64,000 nt of DNA, from contig NZ_MUYA01000005.1 in the NCBI RefSeq assembly GCF_002015115.1, positions 1 through 64,000 of the forward strand, given 5' to 3'. The notes beneath the pieces were generated by a model. The model had not been told where the DNA came from. It did not search any database and saw only the letters and a list, made by a program, of their open reading frames with translations. The translations under genes were made by a program, and so were the position numbers. This DNA comes from Haemophilus paracuniculus. Lineage in GTDB: Bacteria > Pseudomonadota > Gammaproteobacteria > Enterobacterales > Pasteurellaceae. Shown one piece after another: positions 1 to 6,726 of the stretch; the stretch's first letter is position 1; the number at the start of each line of letters is the position of its first letter.

Positions 1-77
1 GTTTTCTTCTGATTGGACAAGCCAACCACCAAGCTACGTTTGGCGACATCAATGCCGCAATAAATCGGGGTGTTCAT
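1..77 (-). CDS. IS110-family transposase, N-terminal fragment (runs off the window)
   Basis: The reverse strand from an ATG at 75-77 encodes 25 codons beginning MNTPIYCGIDVAKRS. A short lead followed by GIDVAK is the start of the RuvC-like DEDD domain of IS110/IS1111 transposases, the Asp being the first catalytic residue. The rest lies left of the window, so intactness and the IS110 versus IS1111 subgroup cannot be judged. These enzymes act with a structured non-coding RNA from the element end; the flank at 78-240 is the place to look if this is an IS110-subgroup element. Confidence 0.8.
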   Translation of the reverse strand, partial: MNTPIYCGIDVAKRSLVVGLSNQKK

Positions 78-240
78 CAATAACCTGCCTTGTATGCGAG
101 TTTTTCAATGTGAAGACTAAAAGACTAAATCAACTGTTCGGTTTTGCTGATGAAAGGTTATCCACGCCTTCGCTACGGAACGGGGTTCTTCCCTAGGGGG
201 CTACAAGCTGTGGATAACTAAATCCTGCATTATGTAGGGA
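1..240 (-). mobile_element. End of an IS110-like insertion element: transposase start plus non-coding flank
   Basis: The transposase fragment is preceded, on its own strand, by about 160 bp without coding potential. This stretch contains a perfect 9-bp inverted repeat, GTTATCCAC at 157-165 and GTGGATAAC at 210-218, enclosing a GC-rich segment. IS110-subgroup elements carry a long non-coding left end that encodes the bridge RNA; position and structure fit, but the sequence was not compared with a known bridge RNA. The outer boundary near 240-260 is a guess: IS110 elements lack terminal inverted repeats and target duplications that would mark it. Confidence 0.5.
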
Positions 241-263
241 AGTTTAGCAGGGTTTTAATATAC

Positions 264-450
264 AAGGGGGCAACAGCGATCTTAGATTTACAAAAATGAA
301 ATTAAATCTAATACAAAGGGCGGATATAAAATCCGCCCCTACGAATGGTAATTAATTTTTTGAAGATCGATAATGTTTCGTAGCGGCGGACTTTATGTCC
401 GACAAGCGATCTTTGATTTCACAAATTTCCCAAAATCCCACCTCTTGCCG
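264..450 (+). repeat. Composite hairpin repeat, copy 1 (inverted copy near 54.3-54.5 kb)
   Basis: This contains two stem-loops: GGGCGGAT/ATCCGCCC at 318-338 with loop ATAAA, and CGGAC/GTCCG at 387-401 with loop TTTAT. A related arrangement occurs on the opposite strand at about 54290-54480, including the spacer with CTACGAAT and TTTTTTGAAGA and the flanks GCGATCTTTGAT and ACAAATTTCC. No coding potential was seen. It is a non-autonomous repeat resembling a MITE or REP element. Confidence 0.7.
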
Positions 451-477
451 TTCTCGATTTTGCATTTTCCCCTACCC

Positions 478-560
478 CGTAGGGACGCCACGCTGGCGTC
501 CCCATAAATTCCCTCAGATTTCTGAATAAAAATTTAGGGACGCGAGCCTCGCGTCCCTAC
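478..560. repeat. Two GGGACGC-type hairpins
   Basis: Two perfect stem-loops lie close together: GGGACGCCA-CGC-TGGCGTCCC at 482-502, and AGGGACGCGA with TCGCGTCCCT at 536-558. Both are bordered by GTAGGG or CCCTAC. The same two hairpin types recur as a tandem pair at 23966-24014, 37472-37518 and 48299-48346, always between genes. Confidence 0.75.
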
Positions 561-757
561 GGGGATTTATTCAAAAATCGATGAAATTTTAAAAAATCTC
601 ACCCCTTGTAAAATAAAAAATGATCAACTTCGTCTAAAAAATCATCACTCAAACGGCTTTTTTCAAAAAATTCCCCTCAAAATTTGCTTTTCGCTGATCC
701 GCCAACCTACATTAAGGGATCAGCCGAAAATTTGAAATCCGCATTACATTAGTTCGG
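561..757. other. Non-coding stretch with one hairpin
   Basis: I see no gene here. The only structure is GCTGATCC at 693-700 pairing with GGATCAGC at 717-724. A USS-like variant, CACCCCTTGTAAAA, lies near 600-613. Confidence 0.4.
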
Positions 758-892
758 CTACCACCCTAACGCTTGGAGGGCGAGCCATTTGCGTGCGGGG
801 GTATGGTGAGTAAGGGTGAGTAAGCAGAGGTTGCGTAAGGCTTGGACGAGCAGAAATTCACAGCCGAAAAGGGAAATCAGTCCGCTTGTTAG
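758..892 (-). pseudogene. Possible C-terminal gene remnant downstream of the TorD-like gene
   Basis: The reverse strand reads as about 44 codons ending RKWLALQALGW and TAG at 758-760, with a hydrophobic stretch containing LFGCEFLLVQALRNLC. It runs back in another frame into the last codons of the TorD-like gene and meets a stop there. There is no ATG, so it cannot be a complete gene as it stands. It could be the remnant of a membrane protein once following the chaperone gene, or chance; I do not recognise it. Confidence 0.22.
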
Positions 893-1452
893 CTTTCGCT
901 TTGTTCACTTTCTTCCAACTCGTCCGCCATTGCACCGAGGGCATCACGGGTGAGTTGGGCGAGGGCTTTGTAGAAACCTTGGTCAAAGGCTTCGACTTGT
1001 CCTAAGAATTTCCCCATTATCGGTAGCACAAATTGTTCAAAAAAGTCTTGCTGGGCTTGGGTGGAATCGAGGTTGTCTTCAATCCACGAGGCGGTTAAGA
1101 GTAGCAAGCCGATGTGATCGGGGGCGGGCAATTCGGGCATTGCTCGGGCTTGGCGGAAGGCGACAAAATCCGCCACCGAGCCGCCGTAAGCAGAAATAGT
1201 GGTGGAAACTGAGCCATTTTCCGCAAAAAGTGCTTGATAAAAAGGGGCTAATTCCGTAGGGTTAGCATTTTTTTCAAGGCAAGTTAGAGCTTGCTCGCTT
1301 TGGCTGTCGGTGGCTAATGCCCATTGTTGGCGAAGTTGCCCTTGGGAGAGCCACGCAAAAGTGCCAGCGAGAATCGGGTCGGTTGGAGAGCGGTAAAAAA
1401 AGTTGCCGAATAAACGGCAGAGTAGTGAAAAATCGTTAATGGTTGTATTCAT
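889..1452 (-). CDS. TorD/DmsD-family molecular chaperone
   Basis: A 187-residue all-helical acidic protein. TorD-family members (TorD, DmsD, NarJ, YcdY) bind twin-arginine leader peptides or help insert molybdenum cofactor into oxidoreductases. Consistent features are the length, the early LLCRLFGNFFYRSP segment and a C-terminal acidic tail. I chose ATG at 1452 rather than an in-frame TTG at 1461 because neither has a clear ribosome site and ATG is commoner. The reading runs leftward, away from the divergent nfo. No oxidoreductase partner lies in the window, so the substrate is unknown. Confidence 0.65.
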   Translation of the reverse strand: MNTTINDFSLLCRLFGNFFYRSPTDPILAGTFAWLSQGQLRQQWALATDSQSEQALTCLEKNANPTELAPFYQALFAENGSVSTTISAYGGSVADFVAFRQARAMPELPAPDHIGLLLLTASWIEDNLDSTQAQQDFFEQFVLPIMGKFLGQVEAFDQGFYKALAQLTRDALGAMADELEESEQSES

Positions 1453-1502
1453 TGTAATCAAATAAGCTGAAAAATGGCGATTATAAACGAGAGGATTGTA
1501 AG

Positions 1503-2348
1503 ATGAAATATATTGGTGCTCACGTCAGTGCCTCGGGTGGGGTGGAAAATGCGGTGTTGCGTTCGGTGGAAATTGGGGCGAATGCCTTTGCGTTATTCAC
1601 AAAAAATCAACGGCAGTGGAAAGCCCCAGCGTTAAAGGCGGATACGATTGAGAAATTTAAGCGTTTTTGTCAGGTGCATCAGTTTTCGCCCGATCATATC
1701 CTGCCTCACGATAGTTATTTAATTAATTTGGGTAGCCCTGATAGCGAGGGGCTGGCGAAATCCCGCGAAGCCTTCATTGATGAAATGGATCGAGCCAATC
1801 AGCTCGGTTTGAAATTGCTTAATTTCCACCCTGGTAGCCATTTGAATAAAATCAGCGAGAAAGATTGTTTGGCTCGTATTGCGGAATCGATCAACCTTGC
1901 GGTGGAAAAAGTGCCAAATGTGGTTGCTGTGATCGAAAACACCGCAGGGCAAGGCTCAAATTTGGGCTGGCGGTTTGAGCATTTAGCCAAAATTATTGAG
2001 CAAGTGGAAAATAAACAACGGGTGGGCGTTTGTTTGGATACCTGCCACCTTTTTTCGGCGGGCTACGATATCAGTTCTTACCAAAGTAGCGAAAAAGTGT
2101 TTGCCGAATTTGATCAAGTGGTGGGGAATAGTTATTTGCGAGGTATGCACCTCAACGGATCAAAAACAGCGTTGGCAAGCCGAGTAGATCGCCACCATAC
2201 TTTGCGAGAAGGCACAATCGGCACGGAAGTGTTTCAATTTATTATGAACCAGCCTCAATTTGACAACATTCCGCTGATTTTAGAGACCATTTCGCCTGAA
2301 ATTTGGGCAGATGAAATAAAATTTTTGCGATCTTTGGAACTAAATTGA
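1503..2348 (+). CDS. nfo: Endonuclease IV (AP endonuclease)
   Basis: This enzyme cleaves DNA 5' to abasic sites during base-excision repair. The 281-residue protein has the family's TIM-barrel start ([13 protein letters not shown]) and the expected metal-ligand motifs in order: [46 protein letters not shown] and LETISPE. Length matches the family (about 280). It is transcribed divergently from the TorD-like gene and ends before a strong terminator. Another base-excision gene, ung, lies 1.8 kb downstream. Confidence 0.97.
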   Translation: MKYIGAHVSASGGVENAVLRSVEIGANAFALFTKNQRQWKAPALKADTIEKFKRFCQVHQFSPDHILPHDSYLINLGSPDSEGLAKSREAFIDEMDRANQLGLKLLNFHPGSHLNKISEKDCLARIAESINLAVEKVPNVVAVIENTAGQGSNLGWRFEHLAKIIEQVENKQRVGVCLDTCHLFSAGYDISSYQSSEKVFAEFDQVVGNSYLRGMHLNGSKTALASRVDRHHTLREGTIGTEVFQFIMNQPQFDNIPLILETISPEIWADEIKFLRSLELN

Positions 2349-2368
2349 TTTGACATTGTCGCATTGAG

Positions 2369-2396
2369 TAAGCTATCGTTTCGATAGCTTATTTTT
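2369..2396 (+). terminator. Rho-independent terminator after nfo
   Basis: A 10-bp perfect stem, TAAGCTATCG with CGATAGCTTA, has a TTT loop and is followed by five T. Confidence 0.85.
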
Positions 2397-2453
2397 ATCA
2401 TTCATTTTTTAATAGGAACAGACCGCTTCATTCGTTCTGGCGAAACAATCATT

Positions 2454-2963
2454 ATGAAAACATTTTCTTTCAAACCTGTAAAAACCTTACTCGTAGGCGT
2501 GATGGTCGCCTTATTTTCCCACGCAAGTTACGCAAGCCTCAGCAGTCAAGCTGCGACTCGCTCTCAAATTCAAGCTCAATCTGCCAAAGCCGAAAAAAGC
2601 ACTGCATCGGTAAGCCAAAAAATTAACAATGTTTACCGCAACTGGGCTGGCACTCGCTATCGTTTAGGGGGAACGAGTAAATCGGGGATTGACTGTTCCG
2701 CTTTTGTGCAAGTGGTAATGAATAAAGCCTTGAATAAAAATTTACCGCGTGCAACGGTCGGGCAAAAAACCGTAGGCAAAGCCATTCCAAAATCTTCCCT
2801 CAAAGCAGGCGATTTAGTCTTTTTCCGCAATAATAAACACGTTGGGGTTTATGTCGGCAACGGCAAGTTTGTTCACTCGGGTTCAAGTACGGGCGTAACC
2901 ACCAGCTCACTGTCAAATCGTTACTGGTCGAAAAACTACACTCAATCTCGCCGCGTGATGTAA
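2454..2963 (+). CDS. Secreted NlpC/P60 family peptidoglycan hydrolase (MepS/Spr-like)
   Basis: A 169-residue cell-wall endopeptidase. Residues 1-28 form a Sec signal peptide (basic start, hydrophobic core, SHASYA end). The NlpC/P60 domain follows, with catalytic Cys81 in GIDCSAF, His129 in KHVGVYVG and a third polar residue His141 in FVHSGS. Family members cut the D-Glu-mDAP or mDAP-D-Ala bonds. Unlike E. coli Spr there is no lipobox Cys at the signal end, so it should be soluble in the periplasm. It is a single gene; which NlpC/P60 paralogue it corresponds to is uncertain. Confidence 0.88.
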   Translation: MKTFSFKPVKTLLVGVMVALFSHASYASLSSQAATRSQIQAQSAKAEKSTASVSQKINNVYRNWAGTRYRLGGTSKSGIDCSAFVQVVMNKALNKNLPRATVGQKTVGKAIPKSSLKAGDLVFFRNNKHVGVYVGNGKFVHSGSSTGVTTSSLSNRYWSKNYTQSRRVM

Positions 2964-2970
2964 TGAAGCA

Positions 2971-3423
2971 TTAAGCCGCATAGCGTTTTTCTAAAAACGG
3001 TGTGCGGTCTCGCATTTGATGCACCACATTGGTAATAATCCCTGCGATTTTCACTTCATTCCATTCACGAATTTTCAAATTTGGCTCACGTACATCAAGA
3101 GAAAACAGCACTTTCTCTTTTTCGCCTTGGGCATTTTCAATTTCGTTGAAGAATTGGTAAAAACGATACTCGCCATTTTTTTCAAGCACGAGCAGATCAT
3201 TAACTAAATAATCTTCGCCTTTTTCCACTACTACAACATCATTTTGATCGATCCCCCACGCAATCAGATGGGCGTTTTTCACTTGGATAAAAAAGGTTTC
3301 TTTCGGTCGTCTAATGCAAAGGGAATTAAGATCTAACTTGATCGCCACATTTGCATTATAATCACGGTAAGTTGGCACAAATTGGCGTGGTAATTCACGG
3401 GTATCACGAAATAAGGTAGCCAT
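2971..3423 (-). CDS. UmuD-like S24-fold protein lacking the catalytic Ser-Lys dyad, SOS controlled
   Basis: A 150-residue protein that aligns by eye with E. coli UmuD from residue 30 onward (LDLNSLCIRRP, then FFIQVKN, WGIDQNDVVVVEKG and GEYRFYQFF, then GIITNVVHQMR near the C-terminus). Where UmuD has the nucleophile Ser60-Met61 this has His52-Leu53, and where UmuD has Lys97 this has Tyr or Gln (residues 89-90). The Cys-Gly self-cleavage site is also absent. It should therefore keep the dimerising beta fold but be unable to cleave itself. No umuC follows. Its promoter carries a LexA box, so it belongs to the SOS regulon. Function unknown; a polymerase- or RecA-binding adaptor is one inference. 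Confidence 0.75.
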   Translation of the reverse strand: MATLFRDTRELPRQFVPTYRDYNANVAIKLDLNSLCIRRPKETFFIQVKNAHLIAWGIDQNDVVVVEKGEDYLVNDLLVLEKNGEYRFYQFFNEIENAQGEKEKVLFSLDVREPNLKIREWNEVKIAGIITNVVHQMRDRTPFLEKRYAA

Positions 3424-3442
3424 TGCAAGATCCTCTAAATAA

Positions 3443-3458
3443 CTGTGTTTTAATACAG
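3443..3458 (-). promoter_or_regulatory. LexA (SOS) box upstream of the UmuD-like gene
   Basis: On the minus strand this reads CTGTATTAAAACACAG, an exact match to CTGT-N8-ACAG, the gammaproteobacterial LexA operator. It lies just downstream of the predicted -10 and 20 bp before the start codon, where a bound repressor would block transcription. Confidence 0.8.
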
Positions 3459-3461
3459 GTT

Positions 3462-3490
3462 ATTCTAGTGATAAAAAATACAGTGGTCAA
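3462..3490 (-). promoter_or_regulatory. Sigma-70 promoter of the UmuD-like gene
   Basis: On the minus strand: -35 TTGACC (3485-3490), a 17-bp spacer, -10 TAGAAT (3462-3467). The LexA box follows immediately. Confidence 0.75.
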
Positions 3491-3543
3491 TACTGTTTGC
3501 GATCTTTTTTGGATATTTTTACAGTAATTTCGGATCGCCCATT

Positions 3544-3577
3544 AAAAAACCCTTTCGGGAAGATCCCAAAAGGGTTT
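3544..3577 (-). terminator. Terminator after grcA
   Basis: A stem of AAACCCTTT...AAAGGGTTT with an inner GGGA/TCCC helix; on the minus strand it is followed by a T run. Confidence 0.8.
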
Positions 3578-3603
3578 GTGAAAACCAGTTAGAATGCCTA
3601 GAA

Positions 3604-3987
3604 TTAGAGGCTTTCAGTGAATGTACGAGTAATTACATCACGTTGTTGCTCTGGGGTGAGTGAGTTGAAACGCACCGCATAGCCTGAAACACGAATGGTT
3701 AATTGCGGATATTTCTCTGGGTTTTTAACCGCATCTTCTAAGGTTTCACGGCGTAACACGTTTACGTTTAAGTGCTGACCACCTTCCACTTTAATGGTTG
3801 GGGCAACGTTTACTGGCACTTCACGGTATGCAATTTCGCCTAATTCGCTTAATGCAACCACTTGGTCTTCTTGATAGTCGCCTTTTGCCACTAAGCAGCG
3901 AGCTTGGTTGGTGCTTTCATCAAGCAACCAGAAAGAGTTAAGTAGGTTACGGTTGGTTGATTCAGTAATTTGAACGCCTTTGATCAT
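3604..3987 (-). CDS. grcA: Autonomous glycyl radical cofactor GrcA (YfiD)
   Basis: A 127-residue stand-alone glycyl radical domain that replaces the damaged C-terminal part of pyruvate formate-lyase after oxidative cleavage. The signature RVSGYAVRF near residue 102 carries the radical Gly; upstream is [13 protein letters not shown], also shared with PflB. Length matches E. coli GrcA (127). It is a single gene with its own terminator. The A/T-rich leader at 3988-4160 has a TGCTAAAAT extended -10 on the minus strand; I did not find a convincing FNR site. Confidence 0.96.
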   Translation of the reverse strand: MIKGVQITESTNRNLLNSFWLLDESTNQARCLVAKGDYQEDQVVALSELGEIAYREVPVNVAPTIKVEGGQHLNVNVLRRETLEDAVKNPEKYPQLTIRVSGYAVRFNSLTPEQQRDVITRTFTESL

Positions 3988-4183
3988 AATAAATTCCTCA
4001 TAAAAAGAAGTAAAAAGGGAAAACTATAAAAAAATTTTAATTTTTCAACAAAATTTGAAACGCATTTTAGCAGAGATGTAGAAAAAAGCGACTATTTTCA
4101 AAAATTTTTACAAAAAAGACCGTTTGTTGCATAAAAAATAGACTAATTTATAAAATTTTTTGAATTTAAATAAGGAAAACCAA

Positions 4184-4855
4184 ATGAAAAGCTGGACAGA
4201 CGCCATCGGCGAAGAAAAATCCAAACCCTATTTCCAACAAATTTTACAGCGAGTTCAGGCGGAACGAATGGCAGGCAAAACCGTTTATCCCCCCGCCAAT
4301 GAAGTGTTTAGTGCCTTTGCCTTAACCGAATTTGATCAGGTAAAAGTGGTAATTTTAGGGCAAGATCCCTATCACGGATTCAATCAAGCTCACGGCTTGG
4401 CGTTTTCGGTGAAACCAAGCATTGCACCGCCGCCCTCGCTCATCAACATTTACAAAGAGTTGAGCCAAGATATTGCGGGTTTTCAAATTCCTCGCCACGG
4501 CTATTTGATCGATTGGGCAAAGCAAGGCGTGCTGCTACTCAACACAGTTTTGACGGTGGAACACGGCAAAGCCCATTCCCACGCCAATTTTGGTTGGGAA
4601 ACCTTTACCGATAAAGTGGTGGCTCAACTCAATCAGCACCGTGAAAATCTGGTTTTCCTGCTTTGGGGAAGCCACGCCCAACGCAAAGGGCAATTTATTG
4701 ATCGCCAACGCCATTGTGTTTTAACCGCACCACACCCCTCGCCGTTGTCGGCACACCGTGGCTTTTTCGGCTGCCGCCATTTTTCTAAGACCAACGATTT
4801 TTTGCAATCGAAAGGCATTGAGCCAATCAACTGGCATTTACCGCCGGAAGTGTAA
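4184..4855 (+). CDS. ung: Uracil-DNA glycosylase
   Basis: Removes uracil from DNA, creating abasic sites processed by AP endonucleases such as Nfo. The 223-residue protein contains the catalytic water-activating motif GQDPYHG near residue 61, the [10 protein letters not shown] segment, and [10 protein letters not shown] with the catalytic His. I chose ATG at 4184 because AAGGAAAA sits 5 bp upstream; an in-frame TTG at 4160 would add eight untypical residues and include that ribosome site. It is followed by a perfect-palindrome terminator. Confidence 0.97.
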   Translation: MKSWTDAIGEEKSKPYFQQILQRVQAERMAGKTVYPPANEVFSAFALTEFDQVKVVILGQDPYHGFNQAHGLAFSVKPSIAPPPSLINIYKELSQDIAGFQIPRHGYLIDWAKQGVLLLNTVLTVEHGKAHSHANFGWETFTDKVVAQLNQHRENLVFLLWGSHAQRKGQFIDRQRHCVLTAPHPSPLSAHRGFFGCRHFSKTNDFLQSKGIEPINWHLPPEV

Positions 4856-4870
4856 AATTTTCCACAATCT

Positions 4871-4892
4871 ACCCGCTTGCAAGCGGGTTTTT
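4871..4892 (+). terminator. Terminator after ung built on a USS-like palindrome
   Basis: The perfect 18-bp palindrome ACCCGCTTGCAAGCGGGT is followed by TTTT. Each arm contains CAAGCGGGT, the uptake core with one extra G. Confidence 0.8.
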
Positions 4893-4986
4893 CTTACAAA
4901 ATTTCTGCTACGCAACCGTTTGCGGAATCGTAAAAAATCCGTATAATGCACGCCATTTTTTATCTCTCAACTTTTCGGGTCTTACT

Positions 4987-6285
4987 ATGCAAAAATTGCT
5001 TTATCCTGTTGATTCCAAACCACCGTTTGGATTAAGCCTTCTTCTCGCCGCACAGCATTTACTCGCCGCCCTCGGTGGGATCATTGCTGTGCCATTAGTG
5101 ATCGGTAACGTGCTGAAATTGCCCACCGCTGATACTATCGTGCTGGTGAATGCGGCGTTACTCGTATCGGGGATTGTTACCATTATTCAATGTCAAGGTA
5201 TCGGACCAATCGGCTTGCGTTTGCCGAGCGTAATGGGGACGAGCTTTACTTTTGTTGCCGCCGCCCTTGCGATTGGGTTTAGCGAATACGGCGTGTCGGG
5301 CATTTTGGGGGCTTCCCTCGTTGGCTCGCTCGTGATGATTATCGGCAGCTTCTTTATGCCTTATGTGCGTAAATTGTTCCCGCCAGTCGTAACAGGCGTG
5401 GTCGTGATGATGATCGGTTTGAGCTTGATCCCCGTGGCGGTGGACTGGTTCGCAGGCGGTCAAAAAGGCGATCCGCAATATGCTGATCCTGCCAACCTCG
5501 CAATGGCAACTTTCGTGTTGATCCTCGTGGTGATCCTCGTGCAATGGGGCAAAGGGATCTTCTCAGCAGCGGCGATTGTGATCGGAATGATGGTCGGCTA
5601 TGTGGTCGCTCTCTGCTTAGGTTGGATCAACTTCGACAGCGTGAAAAACGCCGAATTATTCGCCTTGCCACACCCCCTTTACTTCGGGCTTTCGTTCCCA
5701 ATTTCAGGCATTATCGGAATGAGCATCGCCTACCTCGTAACCATTGTGGAATCAAGCGGTAACTTCCTCGCCCTCGGCAACGCCACCCAAACGGAAATCA
5801 CGGGCAAACACTTGCGTGGCGGTGTGTTGTGCGACGGCTTAGGTTCGGCGTTAGCGGCGATTATGTCCACCACCCCATTCTCATCTTTCTCACAAAATAT
5901 CGGCGTGATTTCCCTCACGGGCGTAGCAAGCCGTTATGTGGTAACCCTAATGGGCGTGTTATTGGTGTTGGCGGGCGTATTCCCTGTGTTCGGGGCGTTA
6001 ATCGTCTCAATCCCAAGCCCAGTGCTTGGCGGTGCAGGCTTAATGATGTTTGCAATGATCATCGCCGCAGGGATTCAAATGCTCGACAAAGTCGAACGCA
6101 GCAAACGCAACGGCTTAATCATCGCGATCTCAATCGGCTGCGGCTTAGCCGTAACCACCCGCCCAGAACTGCTCGACAAATTACCTTCTTTCTTCAAAGA
6201 AGTGTTCGGCTCAGGCATCACCGTCGGCTCGGTGCTGGCGTTGGTGTTGAACTTAGTGTTACCACACGAGAAAATGGAAAAATAA
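4987..6285 (+). CDS. NCS2-family nucleobase permease, probably purine/xanthine type
   Basis: A 432-residue inner-membrane symporter with about 14 hydrophobic segments. Family marks include QHLLAALGGIIAVPL at the start, the GIRLP-like IGLRLPSVMGTSFTF, ESSGNFLALGNAT in TM8, and PFSSFSQNIGVISLTGVASRYV in TM10. The last, with QNIGVI..TGVASR, is closer to xanthine/urate carriers (XanQ, PbuX) than to UraA (GENIGVMAIT), so I favour purines although ung upstream might suggest uracil. It stands alone between two terminators. Confidence 0.85.
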   Translation: MQKLLYPVDSKPPFGLSLLLAAQHLLAALGGIIAVPLVIGNVLKLPTADTIVLVNAALLVSGIVTIIQCQGIGPIGLRLPSVMGTSFTFVAAALAIGFSEYGVSGILGASLVGSLVMIIGSFFMPYVRKLFPPVVTGVVVMMIGLSLIPVAVDWFAGGQKGDPQYADPANLAMATFVLILVVILVQWGKGIFSAAAIVIGMMVGYVVALCLGWINFDSVKNAELFALPHPLYFGLSFPISGIIGMSIAYLVTIVESSGNFLALGNATQTEITGKHLRGGVLCDGLGSALAAIMSTTPFSSFSQNIGVISLTGVASRYVVTLMGVLLVLAGVFPVFGALIVSIPSPVLGGAGLMMFAMIIAAGIQMLDKVERSKRNGLIIAISIGCGLAVTTRPELLDKLPSFFKEVFGSGITVGSVLALVLNLVLPHEKMEK

Positions 6286-6302
6286 CTGCTTGAACCTAGA
6301 AT

Positions 6303-6340
6303 AAAAAATCCGCCGAACAGTAATGAACGGCGGATTTTTT
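6303..6340 (+). terminator. Terminator after the NCS2 permease gene
   Basis: A 13-bp stem, AAAAAATCCGCCG with CGGCGGATTTTTT, symmetrical enough to act in both directions. Confidence 0.85.
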
Positions 6341-6363
6341 CATTTCATTTATTAAATTTATTC

Positions 6364-6413
6364 TTAACATCTCTAAAAATTTTGCTAGAATAGCACTCGT
6401 CCCATTTGGGACG
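6364..6413 (+). promoter_or_regulatory. Promoter and 5' hairpin of the glycine-riboswitch transcript
   Basis: TTAACA (6364-6369), a 16-bp spacer and TAGAAT (6386-6391, extended TGC) form a sigma-70 promoter. The transcript would begin near 6398, at the perfect hairpin CGTCCCATTTGGGACG. Confidence 0.6.
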
Positions 6414-6424
6414 TTCGGACGAAG

Positions 6425-6622
6425 GTAGCTGGAGAATGGGGCAACCCATACCGACGAGGTAAAATCTTTCAGGTGCAAACGTAGTTTGTGAGGACAGTTA
6501 CTGGACGAACCCTTGGAGAGATCCACTCTGCGTAAATTTGCTAAATCGCAGAAAATGGACGCCGAAGGCGAAAATGCAGATAGCCTTATCTGCGTGAAAC
6601 GCTCAGGCAAAAGGACAGGGGA
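6425..6622 (+). ncRNA. Tandem glycine riboswitch
   Basis: Two aptamers lie in line before a Na+/alanine-glycine symporter gene. Aptamer 2 (about 6514-6620) has the family's conserved blocks GGAGAGATCC, GCCGAAGGCG, ACGCTCAGGC and AAAAGGACAG. Aptamer 1 (about 6430-6497) has GGAGA, CCGACGAGGTAAAATC, TTTCAGGTGCAAAC and GAGGACAG, a more divergent version of the same pattern. Glycine binding to such pairs switches transport and degradation genes. The pairing here suggests glycine-dependent control of uptake or efflux by the next gene; whether it turns expression on or off cannot be read directly. Confidence 0.9.
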
Positions 6623-6634
6623 GAAAAGGTTTCG

Positions 6635-6680
6635 CAAGCGGTGCAATTTCGCAAAATTTTTGCAAATCCGACCGCTTGTC
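6635..6680 (+). terminator. Paired-USS stem-loop between riboswitch and coding region
   Basis: CAAGCGGT pairs with ACCGCTTG across an A/T-rich interior, followed by a pyrimidine-rich tract. Its place directly after aptamer 2 suggests it is the expression platform. Confidence 0.5.
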
Positions 6681-6726
6681 TGTTCTTTTTCTTTCCTTGT
6701 AAGCAGTTTTTACGAGGAATTATCAA

